NCBI GenBank assembly: GCA_020861125.1
Contig: JAJBSZ010000030.1
Coordinates: 1 to 15,892 of the forward strand
From: Planctomycetota bacterium
GTDB taxonomy: Bacteria; Planctomycetota; SZUA-567
Reading direction: 5' to 3'
Length of the DNA stretch: 15,892 nt
Shown: piece after piece, positions 6,885-14,623 of the stretch
Layout: every line of letters begins with the position of its first letter
Position numbering within the stretch: the first letter of the stretch is position 1
Translations under genes and position numbers: made by a program
Notes under the pieces: model-generated
The model's input: only the letters and a program-made list of their open reading frames with translations
Told to the model about the DNA's origin: nothing
Databases searched by the model: none

Positions 6885-7001
6885 TTAGCCCTGCCGCATT
6901 TTGTGGCGGGGATTGACCTTGCAAATGATACGCAAAACGCCCTTGCGGCGAATCATCTTGCAGTTTTCGCAGCGCTTGCGAATGGACGGGGTGACCTTCA
7001 T
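6885..7001 (-). CDS. rpmJ: 50S ribosomal protein L36
   Basis: L36 is the smallest 50S protein and stabilises 23S rRNA. The gene encodes 38 residues, [15 protein letters not shown] to RHKMRQG, identical in length to E. coli L36. The zinc ligands Cys11, Cys14, Cys27 and His33 are all present, so this is the zinc-binding (C+) form. The ATG at 7001 follows AAAGGAG on the minus strand. It sits between infA and rpsM, the usual neighbours in the Bacillus-type order. Confidence 0.98.
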   Translation of the reverse strand: MKVTPSIRKRCENCKMIRRKGVLRIICKVNPRHKMRQG

Positions 7002-7079
7002 TGCATTACTCCTTTGTTCCGACGCGTATGTTCGCTTCCTGCCCGTTTCGTAACCCGCCAACGCGCAAGAAATGAGTGA

Positions 7080-7295
7080 TTAACCGCGGTAGGTTATCCG
7101 GCCGCGCTTGAGATCGTAGGGCGACAGCTCCACCGTCACCTTGTCGCCAGGGAGGATACGGATGAAGTTCTGCCGCATCTTGCCGCTAATATGGGCGAGG
7201 ACAATGTGACCGGATTCGAGTTCGACACGGAACTGCGCGTTGGGCAAGGCCTCACGCACCGTCGCCTGCACGCTGATCGAATCCTCTCTTGCCAT
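7080..7295 (-). CDS. infA: Translation initiation factor IF-1
   Basis: IF-1 is a single OB-fold protein that occupies the 30S A site during initiation with IF-2 and IF-3. The 71 residues match the family end to end, with [20 protein letters not shown] (22-41), [18 protein letters not shown] (45-62) and a terminal GRITYRG. The ATG at 7295 lies four bases after the map stop, and its GGAG sits in the last codons of map, which implies translational coupling. rpmJ follows after 78 bases. Confidence 0.99.
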   Translation of the reverse strand: MAREDSISVQATVREALPNAQFRVELESGHIVLAHISGKMRQNFIRILPGDKVTVELSPYDLKRGRITYRG

Positions 7296-7299
7296 AAGG

Positions 7300-8103
7300 T
7301 TATAACTCCGTCAAAATAAGGGGACCGTTGTCGGTCACCGCCACCGAATGCTCAAAATGGGCCGACCAGCTGCGGTCCTTGGTATACACGGTCCAGCCGT
7401 CGCGGCGATCCACCAGCACTTCGGAGGCGCCGATATTTACCATCGGTTCGATGGCCAGCACCATGCCGGTGCGCAATTGGCAGTCCGGGAAGGAGCCTTC
7501 CAGTCGTTCTCGGGGTCCGCAGACATAATTCGGAATCTGCGGCGCCTCGTGCATGTTCCGGCCGATGCCGTGGCCGACAAACTGCTTGACCACCGACATG
7601 CCGTTTTTTTCCACCTCTCGCTGCACCGCCGCCGAAACATCTCGGAGGTGCTTGCCCGGTTTGGCGTTGTCGATGGCACGGCACAACGAATTCTCGGTAA
7701 CCTCAAGCAACCGCTTGACTTTCCGTCCCACCGATCCCACCGGATAGGTCCGGGCGGCGTCGCCGCACCAGCCATCGAGATGCACGCCGATGTCGACGGA
7801 AATGATATCGCCTTCTCGGAGTTCCCGCTCGCCGGGAATACCGTGCACCACCTGTTCGTTCACCGACGCGCAGATCGACGCCGGAAACGCCGGATACAGC
7901 GGGTTGTGCGAAGGGTACCCCTTGAAGGTAGGCGTTCCACCCGCCTCCAGTATCACCGCCTCTACCGCTTTGTCAAGTTCTTTGGTGGTGACGCCGGGCG
8001 CCACCAGCTCGCCAACCACCGCCAGGGCCTTAGCCACGATCCTCCCGGCTTCCCGCATTTTCGCGATGTCCGCCGGGGTTTTCAGGATGATTTTCTCAGC
8101 CAT
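7300..8103 (-). CDS. map: Type I methionine aminopeptidase
   Basis: This cytosolic metalloenzyme removes the initiator methionine from new proteins. The ATG at 8103 gives 267 residues. The metal ligands can be placed: Asp104 and Asp115 in [18 protein letters not shown], His178 in FVGHGIGR, Glu219 in IEPMV and Glu251 in HFEHSVAV. The catalytic His87 is in VVHGIPG and a second His is at 185 in MHE. There is no N-terminal SH3 or zinc-finger extension, so it belongs to the short type Ia class. The segment before [24 protein letters not shown] (60-73), is several residues longer than in E. coli. It follows secY by 13 bases and has only a weak ribosome binding site; adk, often placed here, is missing. 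Confidence 0.98.
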   Translation of the reverse strand: MAEKIILKTPADIAKMREAGRIVAKALAVVGELVAPGVTTKELDKAVEAVILEAGGTPTFKGYPSHNPLYPAFPASICASVNEQVVHGIPGERELREGDIISVDIGVHLDGWCGDAARTYPVGSVGRKVKRLLEVTENSLCRAIDNAKPGKHLRDVSAAVQREVEKNGMSVVKQFVGHGIGRNMHEAPQIPNYVCGPRERLEGSFPDCQLRTGMVLAIEPMVNIGASEVLVDRRDGWTVYTKDRSWSAHFEHSVAVTDNGPLILTEL

Positions 8104-8116
8104 GGTCAGCCGTTTG

Positions 8117-9451
8117 CTAGCGGCGGCCCTTGATTCTGCCGCCGGCGATGCCGAATCCTTCGTAATTGCGCATCAGGAGGTAACTCTCCACCTTCTGCAC
8201 CACATCGAGCGCCACGCCGACCACGATGAGAAGGCCGGTACCACCCAGCAACCCGCTGATGTCATAACCGACATTCAATGCCTGGCTGATGAACTGCGGG
8301 ATCACCGCGATAATGGCAAGGAAGGCGCCGCCCGCCAGGGCAATCCGATTCATTATCTTCCCCAGATGCTCGGCCGTGCGCTTGCCCGGACGAATACCCG
8401 GAATGTACATGCCGCCCTGTTTCAGGTTGTCGGCCATTTCATTGGGGTTGAACTGAATGGCGGTATAAAAATAGCAGAAGAAAATAATCAACAAAACATA
8501 GCAGACCGTGTACCAAAAGGATCCCGGACTCATGAATACGCCGTAGCCGCCGAGAACCACGCCCGCCGCTCCCGCCACCACCTGCATGATCGCCTGGCCG
8601 AAGATGATGGGAATCACGTTGGCCTGGTTGACCTTGAGCGGCAGGAACTGGCGCTGGCCACCGTAGGTCTTGCGGCCGCGCACCGCCTTGGCCTGCATAA
8701 CAGGTACCCGCCGGGTGCCCAGGGTGATCATCACCACCGCCAGGGTCATGGCAACGAACAACACCAGAAGCAGCACCACCTCGCCCAAACTGACCGACGA
8801 CGTACTGCTGGCCGCGCCCGATACCAGGTTACCGATGGCCGTGGGTATCCGCGAAAGGATCCCGGCCATGATGATGAGGGAAATGCCGTTGCCGATGCCG
8901 AATTCGTCGATCTGCTCCCCCAACCACATCAAAAACATGGTGCCGACGGTCAGGGAGAGGACAATATAGAGGAAAAACTCCCACGGCGCGACACCGGGAG
9001 CGATAAAGGAACCAACATCGCTGGTGCCAGATGCCCGTATCATGCCGAAGGCCAGCATCGATGCCTGGATAACACAAAGGGCGACGGTGGAAGCGCGCAC
9101 GTACTGGTTGATTCTCTTCCGGCCGGTGGCGCCTTCATGGGCCAGCCGCGAAAGGGCCGGGATGATCGCCGTCAACAGCTGGAAGATGATGGAAGCGGTG
9201 ATGTAGGGCATGATGCCAAGGCCAAACACCGCCATGGACGACAAGGCGCCGCCGGTAAGCATATCGGCCATACTCAGGACGGCTCCCACCGTTCCCTGGG
9301 CGCTGGCGACGTAGTCGGTAATGGCCCTGACGTTGACGCCAGGCGTGGGGATAAAAGACCCCAGCCGGAAGACGATCAGCATCAGAAAAGTGAAGCCAAG
9401 CTTGTTGCGCAGCTCCCTGACGTTGAGAATTTTTGACAGAATATCAAACAT
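8117..9451 (-). CDS. secY: Preprotein translocase subunit SecY
   Basis: SecY is the ten-span channel of the SecYEG translocon, through which secreted and membrane proteins pass, including the TctC and TctA products of this window. The product is 444 residues, the normal length. Marks include RLGSFIPTPGV (29-39), the plug region near 60-75, GIMPYITASIIFQLL (79-93), EQIDEFGIGNGIS (179-191), the basic cytosolic loop GTRRVPVMQAKAVRGRKTYGG (split here as GTRRVP 245-250 and RKTYGG 260-265) and PLKVNQANVIPIIF (271-284). The ATG at 9451 lies eight bases from a hairpin that includes the only candidate ribosome binding site. It is flanked by rplO and map. Confidence 0.99.
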   Translation of the reverse strand: MFDILSKILNVRELRNKLGFTFLMLIVFRLGSFIPTPGVNVRAITDYVASAQGTVGAVLSMADMLTGGALSSMAVFGLGIMPYITASIIFQLLTAIIPALSRLAHEGATGRKRINQYVRASTVALCVIQASMLAFGMIRASGTSDVGSFIAPGVAPWEFFLYIVLSLTVGTMFLMWLGEQIDEFGIGNGISLIIMAGILSRIPTAIGNLVSGAASSTSSVSLGEVVLLLVLFVAMTLAVVMITLGTRRVPVMQAKAVRGRKTYGGQRQFLPLKVNQANVIPIIFGQAIMQVVAGAAGVVLGGYGVFMSPGSFWYTVCYVLLIIFFCYFYTAIQFNPNEMADNLKQGGMYIPGIRPGKRTAEHLGKIMNRIALAGGAFLAIIAVIPQFISQALNVGYDISGLLGGTGLLIVVGVALDVVQKVESYLLMRNYEGFGIAGGRIKGRR

Positions 9452-9458
9452 GTAGGCC

Positions 9459-9473
9459 CATCCCGCGGGGATG
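9459..9473 (-). other. Hairpin immediately upstream of secY
   Basis: CATCCC and GGGATG surround GCG (9459-9473), a near-perfect 15-base palindrome in the 34-base rplO-secY gap, ending seven bases before the secY ATG. It contains the GGGATG that is the only plausible ribosome binding sequence for secY, so folding could limit secY translation unless ribosomes arriving from rplO open it. The structure is seen; the effect is inferred. Confidence 0.45.
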
Positions 9474-9485
9474 CAAGAAAAAGAA

Positions 9486-9977
9486 CTACTCGGCGGCGGC
9501 GTCCTTGATCTTGCCCGCCTTCTGCGTGACCGGTATCAATTCCACCGTGCCGCCGGCCTTTTCGATCTTTTCCCGGGCCGTCTTGGAGACGGCATTGGCC
9601 TTGACGGTGAGCTTTTTCGCGAGGTCGCCATGGCCCAGCACCTTGACCAGATCGCCCCGACGGATACCGAAGCCCTTATCCCGCAGGGTCTTCACCTCGA
9701 CGACGTCGCCATCAGCGAAGTGTTTATCCAGCCAATCCAGGTTAACCGGGAGATAGGTGGTGGTGTGGACAGCATTGTTGAAGCCGACCTTGGGCAGGCG
9801 CTCCTTAAGCTGGGTTTGTCCGCCGACGAAACCACGCAGATAGTTGGCGCCGGTACGAGCGCCCAAGCCCTTCTGCCCGCGTCCGGCGGTCTTGCCATGA
9901 CCGGACCCGGCGCCGCGCCCGACTCTCTTTTTGCGCTTATGCGCCTTCACCTTATTGAACACATCGGTAAGATTCAT
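9486..9977 (-). CDS. rplO: 50S ribosomal protein L15
   Basis: L15 is a late-assembly 50S protein with a long basic N-terminal extension into 23S rRNA. The ATG at 9977 follows TGAGGA and gives the family start MNLTDVFNKVKAHKRKKRVGRG and 163 residues; the ATG at 9995 would add six residues across the ribosome binding site. Gly/Arg-rich repeats (GRGAGSGHGKTAGRGQKG) and RRGDLVKVLGHGDLAKKLTVKANAVSKTA are typical (quoted in part: VLGHGDL, VKANAVS). The end carries a short Ala/Glu tail. The gap to rpsE is 71 bases, too short for rpmD. Confidence 0.98.
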   Translation of the reverse strand: MNLTDVFNKVKAHKRKKRVGRGAGSGHGKTAGRGQKGLGARTGANYLRGFVGGQTQLKERLPKVGFNNAVHTTTYLPVNLDWLDKHFADGDVVEVKTLRDKGFGIRRGDLVKVLGHGDLAKKLTVKANAVSKTAREKIEKAGGTVELIPVTQKAGKIKDAAAE

Positions 9978-10048
9978 GTGGATATTCCTCAACATCGCCG
10001 CTATTGCGGACCGTTCCGCACGGCGTGCCAGTAAAAGAGTCGCTGCCG

Positions 10049-10909
10049 TTATTCGGCAGCAGCCGGTCCGACGGATTCGCCAGCATCGGCTGAAGCCGGA
10101 GCATCGGACGCGGGAGCGGGAGCGGCCGGCGCGGCGGAAGCGGCCGGAGCCGGAGCGGCAGCAGCCGATACCGGGGCTGCCGGAGCTGAATTAGTCGCCG
10201 GGGCGGCCGGAGCCGGAGCAGCGGGCTGGGCCGAACCCCGGGGCACCACATGGAGCTCGACGCCGCGCAGGCTTTCGGTCATTTCCTTGCTCCGCAGCTT
10301 TTCCAGCGCGTCCATGACCGCCTTGACCACGTTCCGGGTGTTGGTGGAGCCGTAGACCTTGGTCAGCACGTTGGTGAGACCGCCAGCCTCGAGAATCGCC
10401 TTGACGGCGGTGCCGGCGATAACGCCGGTACCGGGCATGGCCGGAATCATCACCACCTCCGAGGCGCCAAAACGGCCCCGGACCTCGTGGGGAATGGAAC
10501 CGCCGGCGGTAATGGTAAAACGCTTCAGGGAGCGGCGTCCGGCCTTGATCGCCTTCTGGAAGGCGCCCGGAACTTCCTTGGCCTTACCGTAGCCGATGCC
10601 GACCCGGCCCTTGCCGTCGCCAACGCAGACCAGGGAGCCGAAGCTCAGGCGGCGGCCACCCTTGACCGTGGCGGAACAGCGGTAAACACTGATCAGCGTT
10701 TCCTGGAACTCCCGTTCCCTGGGCTCGTCGCGGTCCCTGCGTCCGCGCCCGCGCCGCATGGTGTCGCCGCGACCGCGTCCGCCGCGACCGCCGGCCGCGC
10801 CGCCCTCACCGGGACCGCCCACCCGCGTGCCGCCTCGGGCCCTGCGGGGACCGCCCTGATCCGTGGGAGCGCCACCACCTGCCACCTTGTTCTCGCCGTT
10901 CTCAGCCAT
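10049..10909 (-). CDS. rpsE: 30S ribosomal protein S5 with extended N- and C-termini
   Basis: S5 lines the mRNA entry tunnel with S3 and S4 and affects decoding accuracy. The ATG at 10909 follows GAGGAG. The product is 286 residues against about 165-175 in most bacteria. The conserved core is 67-225: RCSATVKGGRRLSF (77-90), VGDGKGRVGIGYGKAKEVP (96-114), the second domain and VYGSTNTRNVVKA (185-197). Residues 1-66 are rich in Gly and Arg (RRARGG, GGRGGRGRG, RRGRGRRDRD). Residues 226-286 are almost all Ala, Pro and Ser with a few acids. Met51 could serve as an alternative start but would still leave 15 extra residues. It follows rplR by 38 bases. Both tails look disordered. Confidence 0.97.
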   Translation of the reverse strand: MAENGENKVAGGGAPTDQGGPRRARGGTRVGGPGEGGAAGGRGGRGRGDTMRRGRGRRDRDEPREREFQETLISVYRCSATVKGGRRLSFGSLVCVGDGKGRVGIGYGKAKEVPGAFQKAIKAGRRSLKRFTITAGGSIPHEVRGRFGASEVVMIPAMPGTGVIAGTAVKAILEAGGLTNVLTKVYGSTNTRNVVKAVMDALEKLRSKEMTESLRGVELHVVPRGSAQPAAPAPAAPATNSAPAAPVSAAAAPAPAASAAPAAPAPASDAPASADAGESVGPAAAE

Positions 10910-10947
10910 GCCGCTGACTCCTCTATCAACCTTTAATTCCTGTATGG

Positions 10948-11316
10948 TTAGAATTTCAAGCCGCCTTTGCGGGCCGCTTCGGCCAGGGCTTTGACCCGGC
11001 CGTGGTACTGGCGTCCGCCCTTGTCGAAAACCACGGTCTCGATGCCGGCCGCCTTGGCCTTTTCGGCCGCGAGGGTTCCCAACGCTTCCGCCGCCTTGGC
11101 GTTGCCGCCGTATCCGTCCTTGCCCGGGAAATCCTTGGACTGAGTGGACACCGCGACCAGGGTGCGTCCAGCCACGTCATCGATGAACTGAACGGAGATG
11201 TTCCGCAGGCTGCGGTACACGGCCAGCCGCGGCCGCTCCGCCGTACCGGTGATCTTCCGCCGGGACCGGTTGTGACGGCGGCGCAGATCGTAGCGTTTCT
11301 TGAGAATGCGTTCCAT
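10948..11316 (-). CDS. rplR: 50S ribosomal protein L18
   Basis: L18 binds 5S rRNA together with L5 and anchors it in the central protuberance. The ATG at 11316 follows GGGAG; 122 residues is normal. The basic N-terminus ([16 protein letters not shown]) is followed by the family pattern [23 protein letters not shown] (parts at 25-47), [28 protein letters not shown] and the terminal [19 protein letters not shown] (in part [12 protein letters not shown]). It lies 54 bases after rplF and 38 before rpsE. Confidence 0.99.
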   Translation of the reverse strand: MERILKKRYDLRRRHNRSRRKITGTAERPRLAVYRSLRNISVQFIDDVAGRTLVAVSTQSKDFPGKDGYGGNAKAAEALGTLAAEKAKAAGIETVVFDKGGRQYHGRVKALAEAARKGGLKF

Positions 11317-11370
11317 TGCCTTGTTCTCCCGGGCGCAGCGGACACCCGCGCCCTTGTCGGTATAAATGGT

Positions 11371-11931
11371 TTACTTGCCAGCGCCGAAGGACTTGCCCTC
11401 GAGGCGACGCACGTGCTCGTCGGTGAAGCGGATGCCCTTACCCTGGTAGAGGTCCGGCGGGCGGACGCGGCGGATCTGGGCGCAGACTTCGCCGACCAGC
11501 TGCTTGTCGATGCCGCGGACGATGAAATCCATGTATTCGCGGCTGGTGGCTTTAGGAATTTCGATCTCGATGCCGGCGGGGATCGGATAGTCGACGGGGT
11601 GGGCGAAACCGGCGACGATGGAGAAGGTCTTACCCTTGAGTTCCACCCGGTAGCCGGTGCCGACGATGCGCATCCGCTTTTCATAGCCCTGGGTGACCCC
11701 GACCACCATGTTCTGGATCAGGGCACGGTACAGGCCATGCAGGGCGCGATGCTGCTTGGAATCGGAATCGCGGGTCACCAGCACCTCCTGGTCGGCCACG
11801 TTGATCTTGACCCCAGGAACCAGCTTCTGACGGAGCTCGCCCTTGGGCCCCTTGACGACGATTTCCTCGGCGGGGACCTGGACGGTCACTCCCGACGGAA
11901 CCGCAACCGGTTTTTTTCCTACGCGCGACAT
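11371..11931 (-). CDS. rplF: 50S ribosomal protein L6
   Basis: L6 lies near the sarcin-ricin loop and the factor-binding site. The ATG at 11931 follows TAGGA; the 186 residues match the two-domain family. The first domain starts MSRVGKKPVAVPSGV and includes VKGPKGEL. The second has VGTGYRVELKGKTF (89-102) and the C-terminal signature PPDLYQGKGIRF, in which Gln replaces the more usual Lys of the YKGKG motif. The gap back to rpsH is 87 bases. Confidence 0.99.
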   Translation of the reverse strand: MSRVGKKPVAVPSGVTVQVPAEEIVVKGPKGELRQKLVPGVKINVADQEVLVTRDSDSKQHRALHGLYRALIQNMVVGVTQGYEKRMRIVGTGYRVELKGKTFSIVAGFAHPVDYPIPAGIEIEIPKATSREYMDFIVRGIDKQLVGEVCAQIRRVRPPDLYQGKGIRFTDEHVRRLEGKSFGAGK

Positions 11932-12018
11932 GTATTTATCCTAACTGGCAGAATTACCTGAAAGCACGAATCGGCCACGGGCGCACACCCGCCGGGACCA
12001 ACCACGCCCTGTCAGCGA

Positions 12019-12417
12019 TTAGTAGACTGTGCACAAAACCTCGCCGCCGACCTTCCGCTCACGGCACTCGCGGTCCGAGAGCACGCCCTGGTTGGTGGAG
12101 ACGACGGCGACGCCCTGCCCGCTCAAAACCACCGGGATATCCTCGTAACCCCGATAGACCCGGCAGCCGGGTTTGGAGGTGCGGGTTATGGAGCGGATAA
12201 CCTTTTCGCCCTCGGGCCCGTACTTGAGCTGCAGCCGAAGCTCGTTCTGCAGCGGCCGCTCGACGATGTCGTAGCCCTTGATAAAGCCCTCGCGCTTCAG
12301 GACTTCGGCGATGTTGATCTTGATGGCGGTGGACGGCATGCTGACTTCGTTCCACATCAGGGCGTTGGCGTTGCGGATGCGGGTCAACATATCAGCCACG
12401 GGATCGGTCATGCTCAT
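12019..12417 (-). CDS. rpsH: 30S ribosomal protein S8
   Basis: S8 is a primary binder of the 16S central domain and in E. coli represses its own operon. The ATG at 12417 follows AAGGAT and gives 132 residues, the usual length; Met3 at 12411 is a possible alternative. Typical parts are MTDPVADMLTRIRNA (3-17), VLKREGFIKGYDI, RTSKPGCRVYRGYEDIP, LSGQGVAVVSTNQGVLSD and the end GGEVLCTVY. No S8-site mimic in the mRNA was identified by eye. Confidence 0.99.
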   Translation of the reverse strand: MSMTDPVADMLTRIRNANALMWNEVSMPSTAIKINIAEVLKREGFIKGYDIVERPLQNELRLQLKYGPEGEKVIRSITRTSKPGCRVYRGYEDIPVVLSGQGVAVVSTNQGVLSDRECRERKVGGEVLCTVY

Positions 12418-12475
12418 ACCGCAGTATCCTTATTGCTATGAAAAAACAGGAAAGGCGTATCGTGGAAGCCCGGTT

Positions 12476-12661
12476 TTACCAGCTCGACTTGCGCATGCCC
12501 GGAATCTCACCCTTGTTGGCGAGGTTACGCAGGCAGATGCGGCAGATGCTGAACTTCTTGTACACGCCGCGGGCCCGACCGCAGAGCTTGCACCGCGAAT
12601 AGGCGCGGGTCTGGAACTTCGGGGGGCGGTTGGACTTTACGATCCATGAGGTTTTCGCCAC
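12476..12661 (-). CDS. rpsN: 30S ribosomal protein S14, zinc-binding type
   Basis: This is the short 61-residue form of S14 (rpsZ/type Z) of the 30S head. Cys24, Cys27, Cys40 and Cys43 form the zinc site (CKLC, CRIC). The rest is typical: [14 protein letters not shown], then [20 protein letters not shown]. The start is GTG at 12661, seven bases after GGAG, since no ATG lies at the right place. It sits between rplE and rpsH, its standard location. A zinc-free paralogue, if any, would be elsewhere. Confidence 0.98.
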   Translation of the reverse strand: MAKTSWIVKSNRPPKFQTRAYSRCKLCGRARGVYKKFSICRICLRNLANKGEIPGMRKSSW

Positions 12662-12668
12662 AGTTATT

Positions 12669-12672
12669 CTCC
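12669..12672 (-). promoter_or_regulatory. Shine-Dalgarno sequence for the rpsN GTG start
   Basis: On the minus strand GGAG lies seven bases before the GTG at 12661 and supports this codon as the start of the zinc-type S14. Confidence 0.75.
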
Positions 12673-12686
12673 AGATTCTCTGACGC

Positions 12687-13232
12687 CTATTCGGCGAAAG
12701 GCATTCCCATCATTTTCAAAAACTTATAGCTCTCGTCGCGGCCGGTGGAGTTCTTGATGACGAAGGTCACGTCCATGCCGAAAGGATGCACCAGCCGGTC
12801 GGCGTCGACTTCCGGGAAGATGGTCACTTCCTCGATGCCGAGCGAGTAGTTGCCGGACTTGTCGAACGCCTTCTTCGACACCCCGCGGAAGTCGCGGATG
12901 CGCGGGATGGCGGTGGAAATGAGCCGATCCATAAACTCGTACATGGTGTTACCGCGCAGGGTGACCCGGCAGCCGATCTTGTAGCCCTGGCGCAGCCGGA
13001 AGTTCGATACCGACACCCGGGCCTTGGTGACGACCGCCGCCTGGCCGGCAATGGTGGTCATGGTCTTGACGCCTTCCTCGAGGATCTTGGAATCGTCGAT
13101 GGCCTTACCGATACCCATGTTGAGACAAATTTTTTCCAGCCGGGGCAGGGAGTGGGGGTTCTTCCGGCCAAAATCATTCTGCATGGCCGGCAGCACTTCC
13201 TTCCGGTACTTCTCCAAAAGACGAGCCTGCAT
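12687..13232 (-). CDS. rplE: 50S ribosomal protein L5
   Basis: L5 binds 5S rRNA and P-site tRNA in the central protuberance and bridges to S13. The ATG at 13232 gives 181 residues, the normal length. Family segments are [13 protein letters not shown] (5-17), [14 protein letters not shown] (29-42), [19 protein letters not shown] (76-94), [19 protein letters not shown] (99-117), [15 protein letters not shown] and the terminal [10 protein letters not shown]. It lies 64 bases after rplX and 25 before the rpsN start. Confidence 0.99.
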   Translation of the reverse strand: MQARLLEKYRKEVLPAMQNDFGRKNPHSLPRLEKICLNMGIGKAIDDSKILEEGVKTMTTIAGQAAVVTKARVSVSNFRLRQGYKIGCRVTLRGNTMYEFMDRLISTAIPRIRDFRGVSKKAFDKSGNYSLGIEEVTIFPEVDADRLVHPFGMDVTFVIKNSTGRDESYKFLKMMGMPFAE

Positions 13233-13296
13233 AGTTCTCTATCCTTATCCTCGCGTCGATTCCGACCGACGCTTCCGGTGCATACCGCTTCGGATG

Positions 13297-13698
13297 TTAG
13301 TCACGTTCCAGGATGTCGCCGCCGCACTTCTTGCAGACGCGGACGCGACGGGTCTTGACCTTGCCGCCCTCGCGTTCCTGCTTTTCAGAGCGAACGCCGA
13401 TGCGGGTGGCCTCATCGCACTTCGGGCAGACCAGCATCAGGTTGGACAGGGGCACGAAGGCCTCCTTCTGGATGCGGCCGCCGCCCGGCTTGTTCGGATC
13501 TTTCGACAGGGGCAGATGGCGGTAGACCATCTTGACGCCCTGGACCTTGGCCCGGTTCTTGACCCGGTCGATCTCCAATACCTTGCCGCGCTTGCCGCGT
13601 TCGGCGCCGCTATCGGCCTTGATCTTGCCGCTGTCGCCGCCGGCGGTCACCTGAACGATGTCATTTTTGCGAATACGGGTCTTGACAGTTGGTTCCAT
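13297..13698 (-). CDS. rplX: 50S ribosomal protein L24 with KOW insertion and CxxC pairs
   Basis: L24 is an assembly-initiating 50S protein that binds the 5' end of 23S rRNA. The ATG at 13698 follows AGAGGAA. The product is 133 residues, against about 103-115 usually. The KOW segment is recognisable as QVTAG (16-20) and GKRGKVLEI (35-43), but about 12 extra residues (GDSGKIKADSGAER region, 21-34) separate parts that are adjacent in E. coli. The C-terminal half has CPKC (91-94) and CKKC (122-125) with TRIGVR between, a possible zinc-ribbon-like site found in many non-enterobacterial L24 proteins. PGGGRIQKEAFVPLSNLMLV is the normal central motif. Confidence 0.97.
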   Translation of the reverse strand: MEPTVKTRIRKNDIVQVTAGGDSGKIKADSGAERGKRGKVLEIDRVKNRAKVQGVKMVYRHLPLSKDPNKPGGGRIQKEAFVPLSNLMLVCPKCDEATRIGVRSEKQEREGGKVKTRRVRVCKKCGGDILERD

Positions 13699-13724
13699 GG
13701 TTGTTCCTCTTTCGCTCCGCCCGT

Positions 13725-14093
13725 TCAGACGACTTCCGGGGCCAGCGATACAATTTTCATGAAGTTGGCCTGGCGCAGCTCGCGGGCTACCGGTCCGAAG
13801 ATGCGGGTGCCGCGCGGATTCTTGTCGGCGTCAACCAGCACCACCGCGTTGGAATCGAAGCGGATGGAGGTGCCATCGGGGCGCTTGACCGCCTTCTTGG
13901 TCCGGACAACCACGCCCTTGGCCACGGTCCCGGCCTTGAGGTCACTGCCCGGAACAGCCTTCTTGACGGTGACCACCACGATGTCCCCGAGGGAAGCGTA
14001 GCGGCGGCGGGTGGAACCCAGCACCTTGATGCACATGGCCTGCTTGGCGCCGGTGTTGTCGGCCACATCCAACATTGTCTGCATCTGAATCAC
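13725..14093 (-). CDS. rplN: 50S ribosomal protein L14
   Basis: L14 lies at the subunit interface, forms a bridge to 16S rRNA and is the docking site of the silencing factor RsfS where present. The start is GTG at 14093, eight bases after GGAGG. It gives 122 residues beginning [17 protein letters not shown], as in the family. Starting at 14135 would add 14 residues across the ribosome binding site. Other marks are [41 protein letters not shown] and [13 protein letters not shown]. It is followed by rplX after 26 bases. Confidence 0.98.
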   Translation of the reverse strand: MIQMQTMLDVADNTGAKQAMCIKVLGSTRRRYASLGDIVVVTVKKAVPGSDLKAGTVAKGVVVRTKKAVKRPDGTSIRFDSNAVVLVDADKNPRGTRIFGPVARELRQANFMKIVSLAPEVV

Positions 14094-14101
14094 GGATATA
14101 A

Positions 14102-14106
14102 CCTCC
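14102..14106 (-). promoter_or_regulatory. Shine-Dalgarno sequence that fixes the rplN GTG start
   Basis: On the minus strand GGAGG lies eight bases before the GTG at 14093 and favours this start over the longer frame from 14135. Confidence 0.8.
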
Positions 14107-14147
14107 GGGTGCCCGGTTCGGCCGTTCACCCTCACAAATGGGCCAGT

Positions 14148-14420
14148 TTATTCCACGCGTCGCAGTACTTTCACGAGGCGCCAGTTCTTGGTTTTCGACA
14201 GCTTGCGGGTTTCCATCATCTCGACAAAGTCGCCGGGACGGGCTTCGCCCTTTTCATCGTGGACGACGTAGTGTTTGGTGCGACGGACGCGCTTCTCGTA
14301 CTTGGGATGCTTGAATTCCCGCATCACCGTCACCAAAATAGTTTTCTGCATCTTGGTAGACTTCACGACGCCCTGCAGGGTGCGGCGGTTGGACCTGGTT
14401 TCCTTGGCCTCTTCACTCAT
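14148..14420 (-). CDS. rpsQ: 30S ribosomal protein S17
   Basis: S17 is a primary binder of the 16S 5' domain with an OB fold. The 90 residues include RRTLQGVVKSTKMQKTILVTV (in part LQGVVKS 15-21), HPKYEKRVRRTKHYVVHDE and the loop GDFVEMMETRKLSKTKNWRLV (GDFVEMMETR 63-72). The ATG at 14420 overlaps the rpmC stop as ATGA (14417-14420), so translation is probably coupled. rplN begins 54 bases downstream. Confidence 0.99.
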   Translation of the reverse strand: MSEEAKETRSNRRTLQGVVKSTKMQKTILVTVMREFKHPKYEKRVRRTKHYVVHDEKGEARPGDFVEMMETRKLSKTKNWRLVKVLRRVE

Positions 14421-14623
14421 GCCTGAACCCCTTCTTCAACCTGTTTTTCACCCAGAATGGTCAGCAGCCGGGCGATTTCCCGCTTGATTTCCTTGACCCG
14501 GTGCGGACGGACGTCCTCGCCCAGGGCAACCTTGCAACGAAGTTCCAGAAGTTCGCGGCGCAGCTTTTCGACCTCGGTGAGGATGGCGGCCGGCTCCAGG
14601 GAACGCATTTCTGCAGCCTTCAT
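14417..14623 (-). CDS. rpmC: 50S ribosomal protein L29
   Basis: L29 is a helical-hairpin protein at the peptide exit tunnel, next to L23, where trigger factor and SRP dock. The ATG at 14623 follows GAGGAG and overlaps the rplP stop as ATGA (14620-14623). It gives 68 residues; a start at 14650 would add nine unrelated residues. The family pattern is LRRELLELRCKVALGEDV (30-47) and VKEIKREIARLLTIL. Its own stop overlaps the rpsQ start, so rplP, rpmC and rpsQ form a translationally coupled set. Confidence 0.98.
   Translation of the reverse strand: MKAAEMRSLEPAAILTEVEKLRRELLELRCKVALGEDVRPHRVKEIKREIARLLTILGEKQVEEGVQA

Noticed and set aside
7790..9436. 548-residue plus-strand open frame opposite secY and map
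   Set aside because: It lies wholly antisense to two firmly identified genes and reads as low-complexity His/Arg/Asp/Gly sequence typical of an antisense shadow.
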